From the NCBI RefSeq assembly GCF_029266915.1, contig NZ_JARIEF010000018.1:1-64000 (forward strand): 64,000 nt of DNA, written 5' to 3'. This document shows, piece after piece, positions 9,205 through 17,808 of the stretch; position 1 is the stretch's first letter; every line of letters starts with the position of its first letter. Under the pieces are notes generated by a model, which was given only the letters and a program-made list of their open reading frames with translations, searched no databases and was not told where the DNA came from. A program made the position numbers and the translations under genes. The DNA comes from Tissierella sp. (GTDB taxonomy: Bacteria > Bacillota > Clostridia > Tissierellales > Tissierellaceae).

Positions 9205-9867
9205 TTGGCTAATCCAATTATTAAGTTTAAAGGAGTACATGAAGGATTGCTTATAACTATAGAAGGCTCTGATATAGAACTTATAAAAGAAGAGTTGGAT
9301 AAAAAGATAAGTGAAACCTCTAAGTTTTATCAAGGTATTAGATTTCTAGGAGTAGAGAGCAAGTCTCTGACTCAAGAAGAAATCTTGGATTTAAACTTAT
9401 TATTAAGATATAAATATGAGCTTGATATAAGTTTAAAAGATATATTTAAAGATGTATTTCATCATTCAGAAGAAAAAACCTATAAAAAAGATGAAAAAGA
9501 TAGTGAAAACTTTATAAATGAAATGCAAGAAGAAATGACTAAGTTTATTTATGGGACACTTAGATCTGGACAAGAAGTAGCATATGAAGGGCATGTAGTT
9601 GTTGTAGGAGATGTAAACCCAGGTGCAGTTATAAAAGCAAATGGAAATGTAGTTATACTTGGAAATCTAAGAGGTATAGTTTATGCAGGACTTGGAGGAG
9701 ATAGAAGCTCCATAATTGCAGCTTATAAGTTGCTTGCAAGTCAGCTCAGGATATGTGATGTTATAGGAAGAGCACCTGATGAAACAGAGTTCCACTATAA
9801 GGTTCCAGAAATTGTAAGACTTAAAGATGGAAAACTAGAAATTGAACCTTATTTACCTAATCGATAA
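9205..9867 (+). CDS. minC: Septum site-determining protein MinC
   Basis: Inhibitor of FtsZ polymerisation that blocks division near the poles. The 220-residue protein has an N-terminal FtsZ-binding domain (KFKGVHEGLLITIEG) and a C-terminal beta-helix domain that binds MinD (VVVVGDVNPGAVIKANGNVVILGNLRG). Start is TTG 9205, with GAGGAGG 7 bases upstream. It is followed by minD and minE. Confidence 0.95.
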   Translation: MANPIIKFKGVHEGLLITIEGSDIELIKEELDKKISETSKFYQGIRFLGVESKSLTQEEILDLNLLLRYKYELDISLKDIFKDVFHHSEEKTYKKDEKDSENFINEMQEEMTKFIYGTLRSGQEVAYEGHVVVVGDVNPGAVIKANGNVVILGNLRGIVYAGLGGDRSSIIAAYKLLASQLRICDVIGRAPDETEFHYKVPEIVRLKDGKLEIEPYLPNR

Positions 9868-9900
9868 GAAAAAGTGTTTACTCGAAAGGAAGGATAATAT

Positions 9901-10713
9901 ATGCAAAATGAACATGAGGGAACAGCTATAGTAATAACCTCTGGAAAAGGAGGAGTAGGAAAAACTACTACAAGTGCAAATATTGGTACGGCGCTTGCCA
10001 TGTTAGATAAATCAGTAGTTGTAGTTGATGCCGATATTGGACTTAGAAACTTAGATGTTGTTATGGGCCTGGAAAATAGAATAGTATATGATATAGTTGA
10101 TGTAGTAGAAAAAAATTGCAGATTAAAACAAGGTCTTATAAGGGATAAAAGATTTGAAAAACTTTTCCTACTTCCAGCAGCTCAAACAAAAGATAAATCA
10201 GCTATTCAACCAGCGCAGATGGTAGAACTTGTAGGAGAGTTGAAGAAGGAATTTGATTTTATAATAATAGATTCACCTGCAGGTATAGAACAAGGGTTCC
10301 AATATTCTATAGTAGCCGCAGACCATGCGCTAATCGTTACTACTCCTGAAATTTCAGCAGTAAGAGATGCTGATAGAGTTATAGGTCTTTTAGAAGCAAG
10401 TGGAGTTGAAAATCCAAGACTTATAGTTAACCGTATAAGAACTGATATGGTTAAAAGAGGAGATATGATGAATATAGAAGATATCTCTGATATACTTGCT
10501 ATTGACTTAATAGGTGTTGTACCTGATGATGAAGAAATTGTTATTTCAACCAATAAAGGAGAACCAGCTGTTATAGAGGCACGTTCTTTAGCTGGAAAAG
10601 CTTATATGAATATAGCAAAGCGTCTAATAGGTGAAGATATACCGCTGTTAGATTTAGAAGTTGGAGAAGAAAGTAAATTTAGTAAGATAATTAAATTATT
10701 ATTTGGGAAATAG
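9901..10713 (+). CDS. minD: Septum site-determining protein MinD
   Basis: Membrane-cycling ATPase that recruits MinC. It has the deviant Walker A motif KGGVGKTT with signature Lys16 and Lys21, a DADIGLRNLD switch region, and a C-terminal amphipathic membrane-targeting helix (SKFSKIIKLLFGK). Length is 270 residues. Its last codons are immediately followed by the minE RBS, so the two are translationally coupled. Confidence 0.97.
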   Translation: MQNEHEGTAIVITSGKGGVGKTTTSANIGTALAMLDKSVVVVDADIGLRNLDVVMGLENRIVYDIVDVVEKNCRLKQGLIRDKRFEKLFLLPAAQTKDKSAIQPAQMVELVGELKKEFDFIIIDSPAGIEQGFQYSIVAADHALIVTTPEISAVRDADRVIGLLEASGVENPRLIVNRIRTDMVKRGDMMNIEDISDILAIDLIGVVPDDEEIVISTNKGEPAVIEARSLAGKAYMNIAKRLIGEDIPLLDLEVGEESKFSKIIKLLFGK

Positions 10714-10723
10714 GAGGGATACT

Positions 10724-11005
10724 TTGGAATTTCTAAAGATATTTGGAAGAAAGAAAGAACAAAGCAAGAATGTAGCAAAAGAAAGGCTCAAGCTAGTATT
10801 GGTTCATGATAGATCTGACTTATCACCTCAGTTTTTAGATAAGATAAAAACTGATATTATAAAAGTAATTTCGCAATATGCAGATATTGATGAAGAGGGT
10901 TTAGATATTAAGATAACTAAAATGAAAAAAGATAATAATACAACACCAGTATCAGCACTTGTTGCTAATATTCCTATTATCAAAGTTAAAGACTCAGCTA
11001 AATAG
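10724..11005 (+). CDS. minE: Cell division topological specificity factor MinE
   Basis: Stimulates MinD ATPase and drives pole-to-pole oscillation. With start TTG 10724 the protein is 93 residues and opens MEFLKIFGRKKEQS, the usual MinE N-terminal membrane/MinD-binding helix. The RBS AGGAGGG overlaps the minD stop and lies 5 bases before this TTG, so it is preferred over the ORF-track start at 10703, which lies inside minD. The presence of MinE, rather than only DivIVA, implies an oscillating Min system. Confidence 0.92.
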   Translation: MEFLKIFGRKKEQSKNVAKERLKLVLVHDRSDLSPQFLDKIKTDIIKVISQYADIDEEGLDIKITKMKKDNNTTPVSALVANIPIIKVKDSAK

Positions 11006-11090
11006 ATTTTTAAAATCTAAAGATACATAAATTGAAGTTTTAAAAGATGAGACTAGTAAATTTCAATTGAACTATATTTAAACAAAGAAG

Positions 11091-11124
11091 TAAACCTTGA
11101 TTTTATTATTAAGGTTTATTTTTG
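11091..11124 (+). terminator. Terminator after minE
   Basis: An 8-bp stem TAAACCTT/AAGGTTTA with a 12-base AT-rich loop runs into ATTTTTGATT. It separates the min operon from the radical SAM genes. Confidence 0.7.
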
Positions 11125-11211
11125 ATTCAAAAAGAACTGAAACTTATTTTATAGATGACTAATTTACGCCTAAGTGATAAAATAATAAATAAAGGTAAAG
11201 GGGTGAGTTTT

Positions 11212-13059
11212 ATGGTGGATAAAGATAAACTAGACAGGGCTTTAAAAAGAGTGGATAAACCTGCTAGATATATTGGAATGGAAATAAATTCTACAAAAAA
11301 ACAATTTAAGGATCAAGATGTAAGCTTTGCATTTTCATACCCTGATTTATATGAAGTTGGGATGAGCCATTTAGGATTACATATATTATACAATTTAATA
11401 AATGAACAAGAAGGTTATATCTGTGAGAGGGTTTTTTGTCCTTGGATAGATATGGAAGAGGCTATGAGAGAAGAGAAGTTGCCTCTATATAGCCTTGAGA
11501 ACAAGGAAGAGATAAGGAACTTCGATTTTCTAGGATTTACTCTTCAATATGAAATGAGCTATACTAATATATTAAATATGCTGGATTTGGCGGGGATACC
11601 ATTTTTATCTGAAGATAGGGATGATAGTTTACCCCTTTTAATAGGAGGAGGTCCATGTGCTTTTAATCCGGAGCCCATAGCAGACTTTTTTGATATTTTC
11701 TTAATAGGTGAAGGTGAAGAAAGAACTCTGGAAATCATGGATCTATATAAGGAATCTAGGTTGAAGAAATATGATAAAAATGAATTTTTAAAAGAGCTAT
11801 CAACTCTTCAAGGGGTATATATTCCAAAGTTTTATAGCTTAGAATATAATCAAGACGGGACTATAAAGACAAGAATAGCAAAAGATGGAGCACCCGAGAA
11901 GATTGTAAAAAATAGAGTAGCAGACTTAGAAAACATGTACTACCATGACAAGATGATAATACCCTATATAGAAACCGTTCATGACCGAGTTGTTTTTGAA
12001 CTTTTCCGCGGATGTACAAGGGGATGCAGATTTTGTCAAGCTGGTATGATCTATAGGCCTATTAGAGAAAGAAGTCCTCAAAAACTTAAAGAAATAGCGG
12101 GAAAAATAGTAGAAAGTACTGGTTACAAGAATATTTCACTTTCTTCACTTAGCTCTTGTGACTATTCACAGATTGAATTTTTAATAAAAGAGCTGGTTGA
12201 GGAATATGAAGAGGACAATGTAAAGATAAATCTTCCTTCTATACGACTGGATTCCTTTAGTATAGATGCCTTAAAAGAGTTGGAGAAGGTAAAGAGGGGC
12301 GGGCTAACATTTGCCCCAGAAGCGGGCAGTCAAAGACTGCGGGATGTAATTAACAAGGGTGTAGATGAAGAAGATCTTATAAATGCAGTTAGTTATGCTT
12401 TTAGTGAAGGCTGGTCGAAAATAAAGCTTTACTTTATGATAGGCCTTCCGACTGAAACTGACAGTGACCTGCTTGGAATAAAGGAACTTTCCTATCAAGT
12501 CAAAGAGTTGTTCTTTGGCAGACCCAAGGAAGAGATAAAGGGAAGTTTTGTATTAACATCAAGTGCTTCATCTTTTGTACCCAAGGCTTTTACTCCATTT
12601 CAGTGGGTGGGACAAGACTCTGTAGAAGAACTTAAAAGAAAAACACTTTTAATAAAAAATTCAATAAAAGATAAGAAGATTAACTTTAACTATCACGATC
12701 CTAAAACTAGTTATTTGGAAGCTATATTTGCCAGAGGAGACAGAAGATTAGCGCCTGTTTTAGTTTCAGCTTTTGAAAAAGGATGCAGGCTTGATGGCTG
12801 GGGAGAACATTTTAAGTATGATTTTTGGCTCGAAGCTTTGGCTGAAAATGGAGTTGATGGAGACTTTTATGCAACTCGTACTAGAGATGTTAGTGAAAAT
12901 CTTCCCTGGGATTTTATAGATTGCGGAGTAAGCAAGCAATATTTGATTGATGAATACAGAAGAGCCTTAAATGAAGAACTTACCCATGACTGCAGAGAAA
13001 CCTGCAATGTTTGCGGAATAGAAGATTGTGAGATGAGAGGTGTCAGCTTTGAAACTTAG
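11212..13059 (+). CDS. TIGR03960-type B12-binding/radical SAM protein
   Basis: A 615-residue radical SAM protein. The N-terminal part resembles a B12-binding domain (FAFSYPDLYEVGMSHLG), and the radical SAM cluster motif CTRGCRFCQAG binds the [4Fe-4S]. A C-terminal Cys-rich tail (CRETCNVCGIEDCEMRG) may hold another metal. ATG 11212 follows the strong RBS AAGGGGTGAG; the longer ORF-track start at 11155 lacks one. The next gene overlaps its end and encodes the usual TIGR03936 partner, and RNase E/G follows. The pair is widely conserved but its substrate is unknown to me; tRNA or ribosome modification is a guess from the context. Confidence 0.85.
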   Translation: MVDKDKLDRALKRVDKPARYIGMEINSTKKQFKDQDVSFAFSYPDLYEVGMSHLGLHILYNLINEQEGYICERVFCPWIDMEEAMREEKLPLYSLENKEEIRNFDFLGFTLQYEMSYTNILNMLDLAGIPFLSEDRDDSLPLLIGGGPCAFNPEPIADFFDIFLIGEGEERTLEIMDLYKESRLKKYDKNEFLKELSTLQGVYIPKFYSLEYNQDGTIKTRIAKDGAPEKIVKNRVADLENMYYHDKMIIPYIETVHDRVVFELFRGCTRGCRFCQAGMIYRPIRERSPQKLKEIAGKIVESTGYKNISLSSLSSCDYSQIEFLIKELVEEYEEDNVKINLPSIRLDSFSIDALKELEKVKRGGLTFAPEAGSQRLRDVINKGVDEEDLINAVSYAFSEGWSKIKLYFMIGLPTETDSDLLGIKELSYQVKELFFGRPKEEIKGSFVLTSSASSFVPKAFTPFQWVGQDSVEELKRKTLLIKNSIKDKKINFNYHDPKTSYLEAIFARGDRRLAPVLVSAFEKGCRLDGWGEHFKYDFWLEALAENGVDGDFYATRTRDVSENLPWDFIDCGVSKQYLIDEYRRALNEELTHDCRETCNVCGIEDCEMRGVSFET

Positions 13060-13717
13060 AATAAAGTTTAATAAGATGAATTATTTAAAATATATATCCC
13101 ATCTTGATTTAATGAGACTTTTTGAAAGAACATTCAATAGAATAAATCTGCCTATAGAATATTCAAATGGATTTAATCCTAAGCCTAAAATATCTATAGC
13201 AAGTCCTCTTTCGCTTGGAATTGAAAGTGAAGAAGAATGGATGGATATAGATGTTTTAGAGGAAATAGATCTGGAAGCCTTTATGGAGGATGCAAACAGT
13301 GTCTTGCCCGATGATATCCAAATACTCCATAGTGAGTATATAGAAGATAATACTCCTATAGCTGCTTTAATTACCTGGGCCTGCTATGATAGTTCGTTTT
13401 TACTCCTAGAAGATTTATCCCAAGCGGATATATTATCGAAACTAGATAATTGGATTTGCAAGGATGAAATACTTATAAAAAGACATAGGAAAAAAGGAAG
13501 ACGAAAAATTTTAGTTACAGAAAATATAGTAGATCTAATGAAAGAAGTTAGGATTAAAACTTTCAACCAGGGAAAGATTGTTTTAAGCGCAGTTCTTAAA
13601 ATTGGAGAAAGTGGAACCTTAAGACCTAAGGATTTTATAGATGCTTTTATAGAGGATAATGACTTAAAAGTTGACCCTGCAAGCATAAGTTTTAAAAGAA
13701 CAGGGCAAAGAATTTAA
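13049..13717 (+). CDS. TIGR03936 family radical-SAM-associated protein (DUF2344)
   Basis: A 222-residue protein opening KLRIKFNKMNYLKYISHLDLMRLFERTFNR, typical of the DUF2344/TIGR03936 family that accompanies TIGR03960 radical SAM proteins. TTG 13049 has GAGAGG 8 bases upstream; the ORF-track GTG at 13040 has no spacing from that RBS. It overlaps the previous gene by 11 bases, implying coupling. Function unknown. Confidence 0.82.
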   Translation: MKLRIKFNKMNYLKYISHLDLMRLFERTFNRINLPIEYSNGFNPKPKISIASPLSLGIESEEEWMDIDVLEEIDLEAFMEDANSVLPDDIQILHSEYIEDNTPIAALITWACYDSSFLLLEDLSQADILSKLDNWICKDEILIKRHRKKGRRKILVTENIVDLMKEVRIKTFNQGKIVLSAVLKIGESGTLRPKDFIDAFIEDNDLKVDPASISFKRTGQRI

Positions 13718-13728
13718 AGGAGAGATTT

Positions 13729-14952
13729 ATGAACACTATTTTTATAGATTCAGATGAAGAAAAAAATCATATAGCAATAGTAGAAGAGGAAACATTGGTA
13801 GAATATTTTATTGAATCTAAGTCTGAAACTAAAACTTTAGGAAACATATATAGAGCTAGAGTTGAAAATGTTTTAAAAGGTATGGAAGCAGCCTTTGTAA
13901 ATATAGGAGAAGCAAAGAACGCATATCTTTATCTTACAGACGCTATGACTAGAGGAGATAGATTTTCAGATAAGGAATATTCTATTAATGATCTGGTAAA
14001 AACGGGTGATGAAGTAATAGTTCAGGTTATAAAAGAAGCATTAGGAAGCAAGGGAGCAAAGATAACTACTAATCTTTCTATCTCAGGAAGAAATATAGTT
14101 ATAACACCCTTCCAAAAAGGGATTAATATATCTAAAAAAATAAAAAGTAAGGAAGCTGTAAACCTCCTCAAATCTATTGGAGATGAGTTTAAAGGAGATA
14201 ATGTTGGAGTTATATTTAGGACTGCTGCAGGGAATGCTGATAGAGACATTATAATAGAGGAATATAAGCACCTACTAGCTTCCTATAAATATATAGAAAG
14301 TCAGAGAAATTTCCTTCCGACTCCAAAACTTATATATAAGGAAGCTGGATTAGTAGAAAAGATAGTAAGGGATAATTTTAATAAAGAAAACTATCAGATT
14401 GTCGTAAATACTGAGGCTATATATTATGAACTTTTAGAATTAGAAGAAAAAGCAGGCATGGAACTTAAAGGTAAGCTCATTTTAGATAAAGATTTAGATT
14501 TTAAATATAACAGCCTCATACAAAAAGGACTTACTATAGCACTTTCAAGAAGTGTAAAGCTTAAAAGTGGAGGATCTATAGTCATAGATCAAACTGAAGC
14601 TCTGACTGCAATAGATGTAAATACCTATAAATATGTTGGCAGCACATCCTTTGACAGTACTATTATAAATACAAATATAGAAGCAGCAGAGGAGATTGCC
14701 AGGCAGATAAAGCTTAGAAATATAGGCGGAATAATAATAATAGATTTTATAGATATGATCTCAGACGGAGATAACAAGGATCTTATGAATGCTTTGGAGA
14801 AATATTTTAGGAGAGATAAAAACAAACCATATATAGTTGATATAACAAAACTTGGACTTGTTGAAGTTACTAGAAAGAAGGAAAGGCCTACTCTTGAAAG
14901 AGAAATGATGATTAAATGCTCTGCCTGCGAAGGGCGAGGAAGGATAAGGTAA
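13729..14952 (+). CDS. rng: Ribonuclease E/G family endoribonuclease
   Basis: Endoribonuclease acting in rRNA maturation and mRNA decay. The 407-residue protein has an N-terminal S1-like RNA-binding region (GNIYRARVENVLKGMEAAFV), the DNase I-like catalytic subdomain with acidic residues in TAIDVNT and IIIIDFIDM, and the Zn-link CSACEGRG at the C terminus. No long C-terminal scaffold is present, so it is RNase G-sized. It closes the radical SAM operon. Confidence 0.93.
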   Translation: MNTIFIDSDEEKNHIAIVEEETLVEYFIESKSETKTLGNIYRARVENVLKGMEAAFVNIGEAKNAYLYLTDAMTRGDRFSDKEYSINDLVKTGDEVIVQVIKEALGSKGAKITTNLSISGRNIVITPFQKGINISKKIKSKEAVNLLKSIGDEFKGDNVGVIFRTAAGNADRDIIIEEYKHLLASYKYIESQRNFLPTPKLIYKEAGLVEKIVRDNFNKENYQIVVNTEAIYYELLELEEKAGMELKGKLILDKDLDFKYNSLIQKGLTIALSRSVKLKSGGSIVIDQTEALTAIDVNTYKYVGSTSFDSTIINTNIEAAEEIARQIKLRNIGGIIIIDFIDMISDGDNKDLMNALEKYFRRDKNKPYIVDITKLGLVEVTRKKERPTLEREMMIKCSACEGRGRIR

Positions 14953-14961
14953 ATTGGATTA

Positions 14962-14998
14962 AAAAAAACTCTTTTTTATAAAAAAGAGTTTTTTTAAT
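14962..14998. terminator. Bidirectional terminator between rng and the NCS2 permease
   Basis: A long A/T-flanked hairpin (AAAAAAACTCTTTTTT with AAAAAAGAGTTTTTTT) lies between convergent genes. A run of As on the left and Ts on the right lets it work on both strands. Confidence 0.85.
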
Positions 14999-15001
14999 TT
15001 A

Positions 15002-16396
15002 TTATTTAATTGTTGATGGTATAACTGTTTCTGTTGTTTTAAGAATTTCGACTGATTGTTTTGTTGGTTTCTTTTCTCTTAAAGCTAAGTTCATTACTAG
15101 TGCTGCTATTGTACCAGTACTTATCCCAGAGGAAAACAACATCTTTAACCCGTTGGGAAGATTGTTTATTATCTCAGGTCTTACAGTTACTCCAAGACCT
15201 AGGGCTAAAGCTACAGCCATTATTAATAGATTTCTATTATTCATCTTTACACGACTTAAGGTTTTAATTCCCGATGCTGCCACCATACCAAACATTACAA
15301 CACCAGCTCCACCTAAAACTGGTTGTGGCATAATTGCAACTACAGCACCAAGCTTTGGAAAAACACCCATTATCATAAGTATAATACCTGCAACTACAAC
15401 TACAAATCTACTTGCAACTTTTGTCATTGTAATAAGTCCTACATTTTGACTAAAGGAAGTATTAGGACTTGCGCCGAATATACCAGCTATAAAGCTTCCA
15501 ACTCCGTCTGCTAATATTCCTGAACCAATCTCATCATGTGTTAACTCTTTTCCTGAAGCTTCTCCTACAGCTATCAAGCATCCTATCGTTTCAATAGTAG
15601 TAACTAAGTATGCTGCTATAAAAGGCACCACGGCGGCTAATCTAAAACTTATTCCATATTTGAATAATTTGGGAAGTTCAAACCAGCTAGCATTGCTTAC
15701 TGCGCTGAAATTTAACATTCCTAGTGGATATGCTATTATATATCCAATAACAAGTCCAATCAAGACTGAAGCTGAACTAAACATACCCTTAGAATAATGA
15801 TTTAAGCAAAGTATAATTGACATTACTACCACAGCTAAAGCGATATTTCTAAGGCTGCCATAATTAGCTGAACCAAATCCTCCTGCTGCCCAGTCCATAG
15901 ATACAGGAATAAGGGTTAATCCTATTAGAGTAACAACAGTTCCGGTTACTATAGGAGGGAAGAACTTCATTAAAGGCTTTATAAACCTACTTAAAATCAT
16001 CTCTATAAATGAACCGAGCATAGCGCCACCAAACATTGCAGGTATTCCCATTGTAGATCCTATAGCTATTAATGGAGCTACAAATGTAAAGTCTGTACCC
16101 ATAATGCAAGGAACTCTTGCCCCTACAGGTCCTATTCCTTTAGCTTGAATAAATGTTGCTATTCCTGCTACAAATATAGCAGCACTAACAAAGTATGCTA
16201 CATCTTCAATAGGAAGACCAAGAGCGGTTGCTACAACTAAAGGTACAGCAACTATTCCTCCGAATGCTGCTAATATGTGCTGAAATCCTAATAAGATAGC
16301 TAACCCTAATGGCATACGATCATCTATCTTATATAGAATTTCTAATTCATCCTCCTTAGTATCACTAGCGTGATGATTAATGATTTGATCTGACAT
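15002..16396 (-). CDS. NCS2 family nucleobase:cation symporter (xanthine/uracil permease type)
   Basis: A 464-residue membrane protein with about 12-14 helices. The NCS2 signature is visible as NTSFSQNVGLITMTKVASR, which resembles xanthine/urate permeases (QNVG) more than uracil permeases. The motif region IMPQPVLGGAGVVMFG is also typical. Nucleobase specificity cannot be fixed by eye. It is a single gene transcribed against its neighbours, with AGGAGG just before the ATG and a perfect palindrome TACCAATTTTGGTA upstream. I did not recognise a purine riboswitch in the leader. Confidence 0.88.
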   Translation of the reverse strand: MSDQIINHHASDTKEDELEILYKIDDRMPLGLAILLGFQHILAAFGGIVAVPLVVATALGLPIEDVAYFVSAAIFVAGIATFIQAKGIGPVGARVPCIMGTDFTFVAPLIAIGSTMGIPAMFGGAMLGSFIEMILSRFIKPLMKFFPPIVTGTVVTLIGLTLIPVSMDWAAGGFGSANYGSLRNIALAVVVMSIILCLNHYSKGMFSSASVLIGLVIGYIIAYPLGMLNFSAVSNASWFELPKLFKYGISFRLAAVVPFIAAYLVTTIETIGCLIAVGEASGKELTHDEIGSGILADGVGSFIAGIFGASPNTSFSQNVGLITMTKVASRFVVVVAGIILMIMGVFPKLGAVVAIMPQPVLGGAGVVMFGMVAASGIKTLSRVKMNNRNLLIMAVALALGLGVTVRPEIINNLPNGLKMLFSSGISTGTIAALVMNLALREKKPTKQSVEILKTTETVIPSTIK

Positions 16397-16424
16397 AATA
16401 TGTATTCCTCCTGAAATTAAAATT

Positions 16425-16438
16425 TACCAATTTTGGTA
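16425..16438. promoter_or_regulatory. 14-bp palindrome upstream of the NCS2 permease
   Basis: TACCAA-TT-TTGGTA is a perfect inverted repeat about 30 bases upstream of the permease start codon, between the RBS and AT-rich promoter-like DNA. Its size and place suit a repressor operator, but no regulator is identified. Confidence 0.4.
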
Positions 16439-16591
16439 TATTACGATAGTATCAAATAATATAAATTAATTATATGTGTATATTATATAACAAACTAATA
16501 TTATTTTATTAAATAGCTAAGCAAAATTTATATAGATTATACAATTTTTAGATTAAGATAATAAATCTAAAAAACATTCTAAAAGAATTTG

Positions 16592-16620
16592 TTGACAATT
16601 AAGATTCCATTTGATAAAAT
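16592..16620 (+). promoter_or_regulatory. Sigma-A promoter of the rplU operon
   Basis: A consensus TTGACA (-35) and TAAAAT (-10) are spaced by 17 bases, directly ahead of the L21 leader RNA. Confidence 0.85.
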
Positions 16621-16626
16621 GTTAAG

Positions 16627-16700
16627 GTATGAAGCCGCTCAATGTGGGTCTAAGTGTAAGATCACCTGACATTGGCGAGACTTGTTTAGAGGAGGTGCCG
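16627..16700 (+). ncRNA. Ribosomal protein L21 leader RNA
   Basis: The transcribed leader contains the conserved segments AATGTGGG, TAAGATCACCTGACATTGGC and GAGAC followed by GAGGAGGTG, which I recognise as the Firmicutes L21 leader placed before rplU-prp-rpmA. It is thought to provide autoregulation by a ribosomal protein. Boundaries are approximate. It lies between a consensus promoter and the rplU RBS. Confidence 0.85.
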
Positions 16701-16705
16701 TCATA

Positions 16706-17017
16706 ATGTATGCTGTTATAGAAACAGGTGGAAAGCAATATAGAGTACAAGAAGGAGATGTTCTTTTTGTTGAAAAACTAGATGTTGAAGAAGGAGAGAC
16801 TATTAACTTTGATAAAGTTCTTCTTATGTCAAAAGATGGTGATTTAGTTGCTGGAAAACCATATGTAGAAAATGCAAAAGTTGAAGCTAGCGTTTTAACT
16901 CAAGGAAAAGCTAAAAAAATCATAGTTTTCAAGTATAAAGCTAAGAAAAACTATAGAAAAAAGCAAGGCCATCGTCAACCGTTTACTAAAGTAAAAGTTG
17001 AAAAGATCGTTGGTTAG
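16706..17017 (+). CDS. rplU: 50S ribosomal protein L21
   Basis: A large-subunit protein that binds 23S rRNA. Starting at ATG 16706 it opens [18 protein letters not shown], the standard L21 N terminus, and runs 103 residues to the basic C terminus [14 protein letters not shown]. The RBS GAGGAGGTG at about 16690 supports this start; the ORF-track start at 16682 reads through the leader RNA and its RBS. Confidence 0.97.
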   Translation: MYAVIETGGKQYRVQEGDVLFVEKLDVEEGETINFDKVLLMSKDGDLVAGKPYVENAKVEASVLTQGKAKKIIVFKYKAKKNYRKKQGHRQPFTKVKVEKIVG

Positions 17018-17019
17018 TT

Positions 17020-17370
17020 ATGATTAAAATTAAGTTGTTTAGTGATTCCGCAGGTAACATCAAACAATATGATATAAAGGGTCATGCAAACTTTGCTCCA
17101 TTTGGAGAAGACATAGTATGTGCGGCAATTTCTGTACTATCCCAAACAACACTTATGGGACTTGTAGATGTTTTACAATTAAAAGAAAAAGAAATTTTTT
17201 ATAAAATAGATGATGCTGGATACTTAAATGTAGAATTAAAAACTATAAAAGATGAAGAGGATTTTAAAGCTTCTCAGATACTTTTAAAAACTTTTAAACT
17301 CGGAATTGAATCTATTCGGGAGAATTATCCGGATAACGTAAAAATAGAGTACAGGAGGTGCGATAAATGA
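17020..17370 (+). CDS. prp: Ribosomal-processing cysteine protease Prp
   Basis: Cysteine protease that removes the N-terminal extension of L27 in Firmicutes. The 116-residue protein contains the catalytic dyad His22 in [17 protein letters not shown] and Cys34. It sits between rplU and rpmA and overlaps rpmA by 4 bases (ATGA). The L27 encoded next carries the matching cleavage site. Confidence 0.95.
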   Translation: MIKIKLFSDSAGNIKQYDIKGHANFAPFGEDIVCAAISVLSQTTLMGLVDVLQLKEKEIFYKIDDAGYLNVELKTIKDEEDFKASQILLKTFKLGIESIRENYPDNVKIEYRRCDK

Positions 17371-17657
17371 TTAAATTGAATTTGCAATTATTTGCTTCTA
17401 AAAAAGGAGTAGGTAGCTCAAGAAACGGTAGAGATAGTGAATCTAAAAGATTAGGTGTTAAGCGTGGAGACGGACAACCTGTTTCATCAGGAAGCATACT
17501 AGTTAGACAAAGAGGAACTAAAATCCATCCTGGTACCAACGTAGGTAAGGGTAGCGATGATACTTTATTCGCGACTGTAGATGGAGTAGTTAAATTTGAA
17601 AGATTAGGCAAGGATAGAAAAAAGGTTAGTGTATATCCTTCAGAAGAGTTAGCATAA
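17367..17657 (+). CDS. rpmA: 50S ribosomal protein L27 with cleavable N-terminal extension
   Basis: L27 of 96 residues. The precursor begins [18 protein letters not shown], and the motif LQLF-ASKKG is the Prp cleavage site after Phe9. The mature N terminus then reaches the peptidyl transferase centre. The rest ([18 protein letters not shown]) is canonical L27. RBS AGGAGGTG lies in the end of prp. Confidence 0.97.
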   Translation: MIKLNLQLFASKKGVGSSRNGRDSESKRLGVKRGDGQPVSSGSILVRQRGTKIHPGTNVGKGSDDTLFATVDGVVKFERLGKDRKKVSVYPSEELA

Positions 17658-17690
17658 AATAAGCTTACCTAAAGGTAAGCTTATTTTTTT
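17657..17690 (+). terminator. Terminator after rpmA
   Basis: A 13-bp stem AAATAAGCTTACC/GGTAAGCTTATTT with a TAAA loop is followed by a run of Ts. Confidence 0.9.
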
Positions 17691-17808
17691 AAATATTTAT
17701 CTAATGAAATTACTGGAGTCAAAAGCTAGATTCTGGTAATATATTTAGAAAATACAGCTAATAACTAAGAAACATTAAAATAGAAAGATTTAATATAAGG
17801 GTGATAAA

